A stretch of DNA of 33,618 nucleotides, taken from assembly GCA_017536695.1 (NCBI GenBank), contig JAFXGX010000056.1, forward strand, positions 1 to 33,618. Direction: 5' to 3'. The stretch comes from Bacteroidaceae bacterium (GTDB taxonomy: Bacteria > Bacteroidota > Bacteroidia > Bacteroidales > Bacteroidaceae). Under the pieces are notes generated by a model. That model saw only the letters and a list, made by a program, of their open reading frames with translations. It did not search any database and was not told the origin of the DNA. The translations under genes were made by a program, and so were the position numbers. Of this stretch, positions 6,278 to 15,373 are shown piece after piece (positions within the stretch are counted from its first letter, which is position 1; every line of letters begins with the position of its first letter).

Positions 6278-7080
6278 TAGATAGAGCTTCCATAATGGCA
6301 TGGAATGAGTTTGTTCCATGGACTGATTTTGCGATGATTGAGCAAGATTTGATAATTAGCCGTGCATTGGTAGATATATTTAGCGATGATTTTCTGAGTG
6401 AGCAATTGGCCTTCAGAGGCGGAACCGCCCTACATAAGTTATACCTTTCGCCTCAAATCAGATATAGCGAGGATATTGATTTGGTGCAGATAAATTCTGG
6501 TCCAATCAAGCCTATCTTATTCCGATTGGGCGAAGTGTTGAGTTGGATGCCAGATAAGGTAATCAAGCCTAAGAGACATAACAATACCATGCTGTTCCGA
6601 ATGGTGTCTGAAATACCTCCGGTGCAACCTATACGCTTAAAGGTAGAGATAAACTGTAAGGAGCATTTCAGCGTAATGGGATTTCACAAAGTTCCGTTCG
6701 AGGTAAACAACAAGTGGTTCAGCGGTAAATGTGAAATAACGACCTATACTCTTGATGAATTGATGGGTACGAAACTTAGAGCTTTATATCAACGCAAGAA
6801 GGGACGTGACCTTTTCGATATGCAAATAGCGTTGGATCATGGAAACATTAATATCGAAAAAACGCTTGAATGCTACAGCAAGTATATGGATTTTGTGGTA
6901 GAAAAAGCCCCGACCTATAAGCAGTTTGTGCAGAATATGGAACAAAAGCTTCAAGACCCTGAATTTCTTGATGACACAGATATACTTCTTCGTGCAGGTG
7001 CCGATAAGTTTGACCCTCAACGAGCATATGCCATGGTCAAGGAGGCATTTATTGATAAATTGCCAGGGAAAAGAGATTAA
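6274..7080 (+). CDS. abiEii: AbiEii-type nucleotidyltransferase toxin
   Basis: A 268-residue protein with the nucleotidyltransferase motifs of AbiEii/MenT toxins: FRGGTALHKLYL (about residues 48-58), RYSEDIDLV (63-71; D67 and D69 are the metal ligands), an acidic residue in KVEINCKE (about 123-130), and the C-terminal motif GTKLRALYQRKKGRDLFD (165-182), which holds the conserved lysine and aspartate. All key residues are present, so the toxin is predicted to be active. AbiEii proteins bind GTP, and the related MenT toxins modify tRNA ends; the exact target here is not known. Its ATG overlaps the antitoxin stop by 4 bases, and a hairpin terminator follows about 100 bases downstream. Confidence 0.9.
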   Translation: MIDRASIMAWNEFVPWTDFAMIEQDLIISRALVDIFSDDFLSEQLAFRGGTALHKLYLSPQIRYSEDIDLVQINSGPIKPILFRLGEVLSWMPDKVIKPKRHNNTMLFRMVSEIPPVQPIRLKVEINCKEHFSVMGFHKVPFEVNNKWFSGKCEITTYTLDELMGTKLRALYQRKKGRDLFDMQIALDHGNINIEKTLECYSKYMDFVVEKAPTYKQFVQNMEQKLQDPEFLDDTDILLRAGADKFDPQRAYAMVKEAFIDKLPGKRD

Positions 7081-7182
7081 ACAGCGGCAGTATCCAAAGT
7101 ATTGTGTAAATGAGAACCTTTATCTAACGCCACATGTAAACCCACAATCATTGCTTTTTAGATTATTGTGACGCAAATTCAA

Positions 7183-7222
7183 CAACAATCATTGGAATTG
7201 CAATGATTGTTGCATGTTTTTT
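7183..7222 (+). terminator. Rho-independent terminator after abiE
   Basis: Perfect 12-base arms CAACAATCATTG and CAATGATTGTTG enclose a 6-base loop and are followed by a T-run at 7217-7222 on the + strand. It lies about 100 bases after the toxin stop. Confidence 0.8.
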
Positions 7223-7293
7223 ATAAAAGGGCGAACACACCGGTTTGCCCTTACGGTATTAAACGTTATACATTCAACACTACACATTTTAGC

Positions 7294-7328
7294 AAATAAA
7301 AAAGGCGCGCTCACACGAGCGCGCCTTT
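7294..7328 (-). terminator. Terminator after the alpha-glucan phosphorylase gene
   Basis: Perfect 12-base GC-rich arms AAAGGCGCGCTC (7301-7312) and GAGCGCGCCTTT (7317-7328) enclose a 4-base loop. Read on the - strand the stem runs into a T-rich tail, 21 bases after the phosphorylase stop. Confidence 0.9.
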
Positions 7329-7349
7329 AATAATATGTTCATGCTTGAA

Positions 7350-9914
7350 TTAAGCGAACCACTTGACGTATGCGAAGTCCATACGGTGAGGAAGCTCCTC
7401 GTGGTTAGGATACATGCGGAATGCAACCTTGAACTCGCCTGCGTTTGTAGGAGCAATCTCCGCTGCGAAAGTGAAGATGTTGCCCTCACGCTTAACAACC
7501 TCAAGAGGATAGGTCATGAATACCTGGTCGTTACCCTTTGAATCCGGTGCAATAACAACGAGCTCGATAGCTACAGCGTTGTCCAAGCCCTTCTCATCAA
7601 CCTTTACGGTAACGTTGTACTTGTCGGCTGCTGACATTGCGCCATTGAGGAAGTTTGTGTCGCCCTCTACTGAGAGAACCTCAACTGCGTTCCACTTTGC
7701 AGCAACCTCCTCTTTCCACTTTGCAAGCTCGCGAACAACCTTTGAGTCGTTGGCGATGAGGCGATGATAACGCTCGGCCTGCTTGCAGTAGAACTTGCTG
7801 TAGTAGTCATCGAGCTGACGCTTCATTGTGAAGTGAGGAGCGATCTCTGCGATTGACTTCTTGATGCACTGAACCCACTCATCAGAGTAAGCCTTGCCGT
7901 TACGGTTGTAGTACATCGGGAGAATCTCGTTCTCGAGGAGAGTATAGATTGTAGCAGCGTCGAGCTGATCCTGGAACTCCTGGTTCTGGTATGTACGCTC
8001 CTCCTTGAGTGCCCAACCTGCACCTGGCTTGTAACCCTCACACCACCAGCCGTCGAGGACTGAGAAGTTGAGGACACCGTTCATGAGAGCCTTCTCGCCT
8101 GATGTACCTGAAGCCTCGAGAGGACGTGTAGGAGTGTTCATCCAGATATCAACACCTGAAACGAGCAGCTTCGCAAGGTCCATATCGTAGTTCTCGAGGA
8201 AGATAATCTTACCTACGAACTCAGGACGGCGAGATACCTCGATAATCTTCTTAATCAAGCCCTGACCTGCACCATCGTGTGGGTGAGCCTTACCTGCGAA
8301 GAGGAACTGGATAGGACGCTCGGGGTTGTTGAGCAACTTTGCAAGACGGTCGAGGTCTGTGAAGAGAAGGTGTGCACGCTTGTAAGTAGCAAAGCGGCGT
8401 GCGAAACCGATAACAAGTGCATCGGGGTTAATCTTCTTCACTACGTCAACGATGCGCATCGGGTCGCCCTGGTTCTTCAACCAATCCTCGCTGAACGCCT
8501 TCTTGATGTAGTTGATGAGCATCTTCTTGCGTGCTACGCGAGTGTTCCAGATAGTCTCGTTTGAAATCTTGTCGATTGCATGCCAGATATCCTCGTTAGA
8601 CTGGTCGTAGATGAAGCTGGGGTCGAAGTTCGCACGATAGAGAGCATCCCACTCAGGAGCTACCCATGTAGGATAGTGAACACCGTTGGTAACATAACCT
8701 ACGTGGTTCTCCGATGGGTAGTAACCCTTCCAAATCTCAGCGAACATTGACTTTGAAACCTTACCGTGGAGACGGCTCACACCGTTGATCTCCTGGCAAG
8801 TGTTGCAAGCGAATGTTGACATACAGAAACGCTCGTTCTTGTCGCCTGCGTTGATGCGGCCGAGGTTCATGAGGTCATCCCATGTGATGTTCAGCTGGCT
8901 TGCATAGCCTCTCATGTACTTGCCGAAGAGAGCCTCATCGAAGTAGTCGTGACCTGCAGGTACAGGAGTGTGTACTGTGTAAAGGCTGCTTGCACGTACA
9001 ATCTCAAGAGCCTCCTCGTATGTGTAACCGGTCTTGATGTACTGTGTCAGACGGTAGAGGTTGCAGAGAGCTGCATGACCCTCGTTACAGTGATAGATTT
9101 CCTTCTTGATACCCATCTTCTCAAGGGCAATCATACCACCGATACCGAGCAGAATCTCCTGCTTCAGACGGTTCTCCCAATCGCCACCATAGAGCTTGTG
9201 GGTAATAGGCTTGTCGAACTCGCTGTTCATGTCGAAGTCTGTGTCGAGGAGGTAGAGGGGCACACGGCCAACGTTCACTCTCCACACATTTGCATGAACA
9301 TAGTAGTCGATATAAGGAACGTGGATAACAAGTGGAGTTACGCCATCCTCCTCATATACGCGCTCGATAGGGAGCTGGTTGAAGTTCTGAGCATCGTAGT
9401 TGGCAATCTGTGAGCCGTCCATTGAGAGTGACTGGCTGAAATAACCGTAACGATAGAGGAAACCTACCGCACACATATCTACGTTAGAGTCAGAAGCCTC
9501 CTTCAAATAGTCACCGGCAAGGATACCGAGACCACCTGAATATATCTTAAGTACGCTTGTAAGACCATACTCCATACAGAAGTATGCAACAGAAGGACGC
9601 TCAGCGTTTGGCTTAACATCCATATACTTGCGGAAATCGGCATAGACATCAGCAAGTTTGTCAAGGACAGCCTTGTCCTTAGAAAGCTCGTCGAGTTTCT
9701 CAACACCAAGCTTCTCAAGGAGAAGAACGGGGTTGCCGCCACAAGCCTTGTAAAGGTCTGCGTCGAGCATAGAGAAGAGCTCCTTAGCGTCCTCGTTCCA
9801 TACCCACCACAGGTTACGTGACAACTCCTCGAGTCTCTTCAAAGACTCAGGAATGTAAGATTTAACATTAACAGTTTTCCAAGCTGGTTGGTTTGTGTTA
9901 CTAATTGCTATCAT
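7350..9914 (-). CDS. glgP: Alpha-glucan (glycogen/maltodextrin) phosphorylase, GT35
   Basis: An 854-residue enzyme that releases glucose 1-phosphate from alpha-1,4-glucans using phosphate and pyridoxal phosphate. Visible motifs: [12 protein letters not shown] (about 107-118), [14 protein letters not shown] (125-138), NEGHAA (277-282), [12 protein letters not shown] (503-514), and the PLP-lysine segment [14 protein letters not shown] with K608. This is the shorter, unregulated bacterial subfamily with an N-terminal helical segment (LWWVWNEDA near 35-43). It lies 217 bases downstream of the glycogen synthase gene on the same strand, so synthesis and breakdown of glycogen are encoded together. 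A strong terminator follows it. The start gives the expected N-terminus and no better candidate is seen. Confidence 0.93.
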   Translation of the reverse strand: MIAISNTNQPAWKTVNVKSYIPESLKRLEELSRNLWWVWNEDAKELFSMLDADLYKACGGNPVLLLEKLGVEKLDELSKDKAVLDKLADVYADFRKYMDVKPNAERPSVAYFCMEYGLTSVLKIYSGGLGILAGDYLKEASDSNVDMCAVGFLYRYGYFSQSLSMDGSQIANYDAQNFNQLPIERVYEEDGVTPLVIHVPYIDYYVHANVWRVNVGRVPLYLLDTDFDMNSEFDKPITHKLYGGDWENRLKQEILLGIGGMIALEKMGIKKEIYHCNEGHAALCNLYRLTQYIKTGYTYEEALEIVRASSLYTVHTPVPAGHDYFDEALFGKYMRGYASQLNITWDDLMNLGRINAGDKNERFCMSTFACNTCQEINGVSRLHGKVSKSMFAEIWKGYYPSENHVGYVTNGVHYPTWVAPEWDALYRANFDPSFIYDQSNEDIWHAIDKISNETIWNTRVARKKMLINYIKKAFSEDWLKNQGDPMRIVDVVKKINPDALVIGFARRFATYKRAHLLFTDLDRLAKLLNNPERPIQFLFAGKAHPHDGAGQGLIKKIIEVSRRPEFVGKIIFLENYDMDLAKLLVSGVDIWMNTPTRPLEASGTSGEKALMNGVLNFSVLDGWWCEGYKPGAGWALKEERTYQNQEFQDQLDAATIYTLLENEILPMYYNRNGKAYSDEWVQCIKKSIAEIAPHFTMKRQLDDYYSKFYCKQAERYHRLIANDSKVVRELAKWKEEVAAKWNAVEVLSVEGDTNFLNGAMSAADKYNVTVKVDEKGLDNAVAIELVVIAPDSKGNDQVFMTYPLEVVKREGNIFTFAAEIAPTNAGEFKVAFRMYPNHEELPHRMDFAYVKWFA

Positions 9915-10017
9915 AATTTATAATTAAATGAATATTTCCTTATTTATATCAAAAAATCCACCACAAGATATTTCATCAGATTCCTCACATACGTTCGGAA
10001 TGGCAAGGTAATGCCGA

Positions 10018-10092
10018 TGTCATCTCGAACCGCAGGGAGAGATCTCCGTATAAAAACAATTGAGATATCTCGCGTACACTCGATATGAGAAT
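10018..10092. repeat. Dispersed palindromic element, divergent copy
   Basis: Two imperfect inverted arms occur, 10018-10047 (starts TGTCATCTCGAAC, ends GAGAGATCTCC) and 10061-10092 (starts TGAGATATCTCG, ends CGATATGAGA). They lie in the 217-base gap between the glycogen synthase and phosphorylase genes. The arm layout matches the element at 11971-12049, but the sequence is diverged. Confidence 0.55.
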
Positions 10093-10131
10093 TGTGTTGT
10101 GATTATTTCTTGTCAACCAATATCGTCATCT

Positions 10132-11793
10132 TCACTTTCTACCGGCTGCAGCATTCAATGCAAAATCGTAAGCCTCGAGGTAATTCTTTATAAAGTGTTT
10201 CCACAGAGCCTTTTCCGCGATTTTCGCGACCTTCTTGCGGCACTCCGAAACCTCCTTCTCAGAAAGTTTTGCAAAGGTACAAATATTTTTCGTAATATCC
10301 TCGGCTGCATCGAAATAGTTGCTGTCATTCCGGCATACAACCTCCACACCGTCAAGCAACTCCGCTCTGCGGCCAAGCACAGAGTTTGCCCAAAGGCCGA
10401 ATCCGGCAAGGTTTGTAGTGATTGTAGGAATGTGGAATGCGGCGCTCTCGAGCGGAGTGTAGCCCCAAGGCTCATAGTACGAAGGATATACGCTCAAGTC
10501 GTTACCGATGAGCACATCGTAATACTCCATGTCGAACACACCGTCGTTACCCTTCAGATAACAGGGCACATAAATCACTTTCACGCGGTTCTTGCCACTG
10601 CGGTTGTCAATCTGCAAGCGGCGGATTGTACATGCTATGGCATCATCGTAGAAGTTGTTCAGCTCATGTGTGACGTAAGGGTTAGGCAGAGGAGTATCCC
10701 AAGACTGCCTGTCGCGTCTCAGACGCTTCACAAGGTCCTCGCGCGCACTACCCGACCATGCAGGGACATCAATGAACGCAACCACGTCGCGCTCAAGTTC
10801 TCCACAGGCATTCAAACGCGCCATGCTCTCGAGGAACATATCGATACCCTTGTTGCGCATCTCCATGCGGCCACCGAGATTTATTATTATTGCATCATCC
10901 GATATCACATCGCCCGTGAGCGCTCTTGCCACCCTCAGACGTACATCACGTGCAACCTTTCTCTTTGCAGCAAAAGCCTTGCCCGCAGGAACAAAGTCCT
11001 TCTCGAAACCGTTCTCGAGGATTACATCGCACTCGCGCTCAAGCAGCTGCTTGCACTCGCGTGCAGTCAGTTCGCTCACCGTCGTGAAACAGTCGATGTT
11101 CGCAGCTGTGACCTTCTCTACCGACTGCTTCGACTGTACATTCAGTTCGGCAGCCATCTGGTCGCCGTTGTACCCCTCGAAATAGTCATACAGAGGCTTG
11201 CCGTTGGATGCGATAGAGCGTCCAATGCTTGTAGCATGTGTCGTAAAGATAGTACCGACAGCGGGCAGATGTTTTTTCACGTAGAGTGCCGCACCACCGC
11301 TCTGCCACTCGTGCGCCTGGACAACCACATTGCTGCCCTTTTTTATGTTTGTATTGTAGAAACTCTCGATTACCTTGCCTACGGCGTAACCGAAAATCAT
11401 TGAATCATCATAGTCACCGTATCCGTGCAGAGAATCCACGCCGAAGTCATTCCACAACTCGCCATAGATAGCATCCTTGTCATCCATGTATCCTGTATAG
11501 TCGACAAGCACCACCTTCGGGCGGCCGGGTATCTCCCAGTAACCGCAGCGTACAGTCATCTTGTCATCGCAGACAGCCTTGCGCCATGCACTCCAAAGGC
11601 GTTTATCCTCGGTAAAAAGCGGATTCTCTTTCTCTTTCCACAGGTCGGGACCGATGTATATTGCCGTCAGGTTCTCTATCTCAGATATAGTACGGGCCTT
11701 GGTAGACACCACCGTGTATATACCGCCGACCTTGTTACAAACCTCCCAGCTAATCTCAAAAAGATAGTCGGGAAGCAATAAATTCTTTTTCAT
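10132..11793 (-). CDS. Glycogen synthase of the GT3 (eukaryote-like) family
   Basis: A 553-residue retaining glycosyltransferase that extends glycogen from a nucleotide-glucose donor. The N-terminus FEISWEVCNKVGGIYTVVST (about 12-31) is the GT3/GYS signature, with the KVGG donor loop. The C-terminal motif YEPWGYTPLE holds the E-x7-E pair (about E441 and E449). A further recognisable segment is AHEWQSGGAALY. The common bacterial GlgA belongs to GT5, but Bacteroidota are known to carry the GT3 form. It is shorter than animal and yeast enzymes (about 700 residues) and lacks their phosphorylated tails and arginine-rich regulatory helix, so glucose-6-phosphate/phosphorylation control of that kind is unlikely. 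The start ATG follows an approximately 100-base leader behind a recognisable -7 box. It lies upstream of glgP on the same strand. Confidence 0.92.
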   Translation of the reverse strand: MKKNLLLPDYLFEISWEVCNKVGGIYTVVSTKARTISEIENLTAIYIGPDLWKEKENPLFTEDKRLWSAWRKAVCDDKMTVRCGYWEIPGRPKVVLVDYTGYMDDKDAIYGELWNDFGVDSLHGYGDYDDSMIFGYAVGKVIESFYNTNIKKGSNVVVQAHEWQSGGAALYVKKHLPAVGTIFTTHATSIGRSIASNGKPLYDYFEGYNGDQMAAELNVQSKQSVEKVTAANIDCFTTVSELTARECKQLLERECDVILENGFEKDFVPAGKAFAAKRKVARDVRLRVARALTGDVISDDAIIINLGGRMEMRNKGIDMFLESMARLNACGELERDVVAFIDVPAWSGSAREDLVKRLRRDRQSWDTPLPNPYVTHELNNFYDDAIACTIRRLQIDNRSGKNRVKVIYVPCYLKGNDGVFDMEYYDVLIGNDLSVYPSYYEPWGYTPLESAAFHIPTITTNLAGFGLWANSVLGRRAELLDGVEVVCRNDSNYFDAAEDITKNICTFAKLSEKEVSECRKKVAKIAEKALWKHFIKNYLEAYDFALNAAAGRK

Positions 11794-11893
11794 GATTAAT
11801 AATACTCAAAAAAAATCAAGGCATTCACTCCTGAAATACCTTATTATATAACAACAAATAGGGAGAAGGGATTCCCCTCTCTCTATTCCGCTA

Positions 11894-11901
11894 CAAAATT
11901 A
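11894..11901 (-). promoter_or_regulatory. Probable -7 box of the glycogen synthase promoter
   Basis: On the - strand this reads TAATTTTG, a match to the Bacteroidota TAnnTTTG box. It lies about 100 bases upstream of the start codon. No convincing -33 TTG is seen at the usual distance, because the upstream sequence is extremely AT-rich. Confidence 0.4.
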
Positions 11902-11970
11902 ATATTTTATTTTTAAATATTAAAATTTATTAAGCAATAAGGATAAGAAGAGAGTGAAAATTAGAAAATT

Positions 11971-12049
11971 GTCATCCCGACAGAGCGAAGCGACGAGGGA
12001 TCTCAAAATATCGTGAAACAAGAGATTCCTCCCTTCGGTTCGGAATGAC
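11971..12049. repeat. Dispersed palindromic element, full copy
   Basis: The left arm 11971-12004 (starts GTCATCCCGACAG, ends GAGGGATCTC) and right arm 12022-12049 (starts GAGATTCCTCCC, ends GGAATGAC) are inverted relative to each other with a 17-base centre. Half copies occur at 4795, 12886, 25680 and 33384. It is part of the 560-base gene-free stretch between the glycogen synthase start and atpK. Confidence 0.75.
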
Positions 12050-12062
12050 AAAACAACGTTTT

Positions 12063-12152
12063 GTTATCGACGAGTTTTGCAGCAACAGGTCAAACGTAGC
12101 ATAGCAGTAGGTTATGCCGTTTGGGTTGCGAAAAGCAAAACGAGTCAATGAC
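12063..12152. repeat. Single copy of the ~97-bp hairpin unit
   Basis: Nearly identical to the units of the array at 4842-5369, including the outer arms GTTTTGC / GCAAAAC and the inner stem. Its flanks also match the array (ACAAAACAACGTTTTGT before it, GTGCAAATATAG after it). This is therefore the same composite element without internal amplification. Confidence 0.9.
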
Positions 12153-12296
12153 AGTGCAAATATAGAATGACAAATAAGCGAAGGCGCAAGCATTGTCATT
12201 GACTTTAGCCCCTTCGGGCGTCGACCGTTGGTTCGTTCAAGATGACAAATTCACTATAATGAGTATAAACTGTTATATCGAACTCAGGTTAAATAT

Positions 12297-12336
12297 AAAT
12301 CAATCCCTCAAGGTCACGACCTTGAGGGATTGATTT
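12297..12336 (-). terminator. Terminator of the V/A-ATPase operon
   Basis: Perfect 19-base arms AAATCAATCCCTCAAGGTC (12297-12315) and its complement (12318-12336) enclose a 2-base loop. T-rich sequence follows on the - strand, 18 bases past the atpK stop. The stem ends in A/T on both sides, so it may also work from the other direction. Confidence 0.9.
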
Positions 12337-12354
12337 ATTTATTAAGACCGGCAA

Positions 12355-12822
<468 letters not shown>

Positions 12823-12885
12823 TTAAGTTATTATTATTTTTTGTTTTATCGTTACCATATTCCAAAGCCATCATCCCTACATCAA

Positions 12886-12910
12886 AGATTCTTCGCTACG
12901 CTCAGAATGA
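12886..12910. repeat. Dispersed palindromic repeat, half copy inside the ATPase operon
   Basis: AGATTCTTCGCTACGCTCAG and the following AATGA match one arm of the repeat family. It lies in the 120-base atpI-atpK spacer, the only wide gap in the operon. Confidence 0.65.
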
Positions 12911-12930
12911 TATTGAGACGGCAGGCTTTG

Positions 12931-14757
12931 TCATTTGAAAGGTTTATAGGCCGTACCTCCACCCTCGTAGCCCGCATTCTTGAAGAACTCCACGAATGTG
13001 AGTCGCAACGGGTGCACGAATGCACCAAGCGCATTCATGAAGAGGTTCAACGCATGTCCGAAGAGGAATATGATTACCATGACAATGGGACCAAGCACAG
13101 GAACATCGGGGCTCATCTGCACCGCAATGTTATTGAACACCATTGCAAGCACACCACCCGAAAGACCGAGTGCAAACAGACGGATATACGACAGCATATC
13201 GCCAAGCAAGCCTGTCACCATGTTATAGGCATCCCACAAGCCAAGGCCAATGTTCAGGAACACGTTCTTTCCCGGGGAGTTATACAGCAGAGCACCGGCC
13301 GCACCTACGCCGCATAAGGTATACACCAAAAGCATCGGTATCGAAGGCACGAACATGGCAAGCACCGCACCTATTATCACAAGCAGCCAACCCAGAGTGG
13401 CAACGGCATACTTGAAGCCAAGCTGTATTGTGGTGTTCACAATCTTTATAACCATAGCATAGCAAATCTGTATACCTCCAAGGATGAGCGACAGCGTAAA
13501 GAGACTGTCGTTAGGGTCGTTCATCTGTCCTGTCTCGGGATTCATGGCCGAGAACGAGAAGTGATCGCGCCACCAGTCGAACAACGGCACACCCCAATTA
13601 TAGATATTGAAACCGAAGAATGTTCCCGTCAGCGAGCCGCAGACAATGGTAGATATACCAAGTGTCAGCGCCAGACGCATGTAACCAATCATCGAGTTTC
13701 CTTTCTTCATCACTACCAGCATGACAGCCGACAGCAATGTGATGAAGAGTCCGTAGCCCATATCTCCAAGACAAAGGCCGAAGAATATCATGTAGAACGG
13801 CGCAAAGAACGGAGTCAGGTCAAGCTCATTATACTTGGGCAGCATATAAAGCTCACAAATAGGCTCGAACAGGCGGAACAGCGCGTTATTATTGAACCTT
13901 ACCGGCACATCATCGCCCGGCATCGGCTCACGAATCTCATAGAACACACTCTCACGGTCAAGCATGTCAACAAGCGCGCCTTTTGACTTCTCGGGCACCC
14001 AACCTTCGAGCAGCAACAGTTTGTCGCCGGTAACCTTCTCGCCGTCGAGTACAACCTTGGCGAACTCTATCTCATGCTGCAGTTCATCATATGCCGCACG
14101 CAGAGTATTCAGTTTCTCCTTTGCGAGCGCCACAAGTGCCTTGTCATTATCCTCGATGTGCTTCAGCGCCAGTCCGCGCTCGGCTATGAGAGCCGACAGC
14201 GAGGAGTCGGGCAACTTTGCCTGCTCGGCATCAAGTTCAAACTCCTCTCCGCGATGGGTAACAGTAACGAAATATACGCGCGACTGTCTCTGTGAGATAA
14301 TCATCGCATTGTAGAGCTGTTCCCACTCACTGTTGTAGTTTCTGGCACCGGTAATGAAGAAACGCACATCATATCCCGCCTCGCGCAGCTTCTCTATTCT
14401 GCCATGCTGGAACTCACCCCATGGCTCAAGGGCCGCAATATCCTTGTCAAGGACCTGAAGTTCCACATTGCGACGCTCAGTGTTCGACACAAGAGTGTCA
14501 GCCTTCTCCACAATGGCAGCAGCCTCGGAAACATCCCCTGCCGGTGCAAAGCCATCCTTCGACAGAGCCTCGAAGCGTTTGATTGTGCGGGCATACTTTG
14601 CAGCAACTGCAAGCTGTTTCTCAAGTTCAGGGTCTTCTACAGCACCGCTGTTCTTCTCGACAACGTGCACCACCCCGGCCTCGCGCAGACGCTGCAGGAA
14701 TGCGACATACTCCTTGTGATATACAAGAAGCGTCAGTTTATTCATCTTAGCAATCAT
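12931..14757 (-). CDS. atpI: V/A-type ATPase subunit I (stator / ion channel, subunit a)
   Basis: A 608-residue protein: an N-terminal cytoplasmic stalk-binding half (about 1-310, with coiled-coil segments), then about seven or eight membrane segments starting near LTPFFAPFYMIFFGLCLGDM. The segment SYIRLFALGLSGG holds the essential channel arginine (about R526), which faces the K ring glutamate. It forms the stationary half-channels. The start ATG overlaps the atpD stop by 4 bases; a second ATG four codons later is possible. The length agrees with other bacterial I subunits. It is part of the - strand ATPase operon. Confidence 0.93.
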   Translation of the reverse strand: MIAKMNKLTLLVYHKEYVAFLQRLREAGVVHVVEKNSGAVEDPELEKQLAVAAKYARTIKRFEALSKDGFAPAGDVSEAAAIVEKADTLVSNTERRNVELQVLDKDIAALEPWGEFQHGRIEKLREAGYDVRFFITGARNYNSEWEQLYNAMIISQRQSRVYFVTVTHRGEEFELDAEQAKLPDSSLSALIAERGLALKHIEDNDKALVALAKEKLNTLRAAYDELQHEIEFAKVVLDGEKVTGDKLLLLEGWVPEKSKGALVDMLDRESVFYEIREPMPGDDVPVRFNNNALFRLFEPICELYMLPKYNELDLTPFFAPFYMIFFGLCLGDMGYGLFITLLSAVMLVVMKKGNSMIGYMRLALTLGISTIVCGSLTGTFFGFNIYNWGVPLFDWWRDHFSFSAMNPETGQMNDPNDSLFTLSLILGGIQICYAMVIKIVNTTIQLGFKYAVATLGWLLVIIGAVLAMFVPSIPMLLVYTLCGVGAAGALLYNSPGKNVFLNIGLGLWDAYNMVTGLLGDMLSYIRLFALGLSGGVLAMVFNNIAVQMSPDVPVLGPIVMVIIFLFGHALNLFMNALGAFVHPLRLTFVEFFKNAGYEGGGTAYKPFK

Positions 14758-15356
14758 GCCGTCACCTCCTCTCTCTGTTCAAGCAAGGACTTGAGAATCT
14801 TCTGTGAAGACTTCGAAAGGTTCTCTTCATCCTCCATGAAACGTTTAATCTTGCGTATAGCATCCTGGTAGCCCGGTATCTGCACCTTCTCGAAGAGGTT
14901 CACCTTCTGTGTGGTCTTCTTGCGGGCATCCTCAAGCAGCACCAGCTTGCGGTTGAGCAGTTCGCGTCGTATGGCAGTCATTGCCATCTCCTTGAGCAGC
15001 TCGATACCGTCAGCGAACCACTTGGGCGAAGCGAAGAGGCTGAACGGAGCGACCGAGAAGCTGGCTTTCTCAAGAATGGGCACTCGCACACCCGCCACCT
15101 TCTGCTGGACAATCTTCAGTTCGCCCGTCTTCACAAGCGACGCATCGAACTCGTTCCACAAGGCAAACAGGGCACGATACTGCTCAAGCTGTGCCGCATA
15201 TGCTTCATCGTGCTCACGCATCTCATCCTTGCACTTCTTGACCTCTATGCGCAGCGCACTCTCCTTGTTCTTTATGATAGGGAGCGTACGCACACGCATC
15301 TTCAGTTGTTTCTCAAGATGCTGAAGCGATGTTTTGTTATATTGAAACGCAATCAT
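14754..15356 (-). CDS. atpD: V/A-type ATPase subunit D (central rotor shaft)
   Basis: A 200-residue, highly charged and mostly helical protein. The N-terminal part (FQYNKTSLQHLEKQLKMRVR) and the C-terminal helix pair (ELLNRKLVLLEDARKKTTQK, then VNLFEKVQIPG) match the D subunit, which forms the coiled-coil axle inside the A3B3 head. The motif VNxFEKxxIP near the C-terminus is typical. It lies 17 bases after atpB and overlaps atpI by 4 bases. No F subunit, which normally binds D, is encoded next to it. Confidence 0.9.
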   Translation of the reverse strand: MIAFQYNKTSLQHLEKQLKMRVRTLPIIKNKESALRIEVKKCKDEMREHDEAYAAQLEQYRALFALWNEFDASLVKTGELKIVQQKVAGVRVPILEKASFSVAPFSLFASPKWFADGIELLKEMAMTAIRRELLNRKLVLLEDARKKTTQKVNLFEKVQIPGYQDAIRKIKRFMEDEENLSKSSQKILKSLLEQREEVTA

Positions 15357-15373
15357 TTGCTTTTATCACTTAA

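Noticed and set aside
7143-7170. Weak inverted repeat CACAAT / ATTGTG before the abiE terminator
   Set aside because: Only six bases pair and the perfect 12-base terminator just downstream explains the region better.
10060-11403. Long open frame on the + strand opposite the glycogen synthase gene
   Set aside because: It is a mirror frame of a clearly conserved gene, with no family motifs and no start signal of its own.
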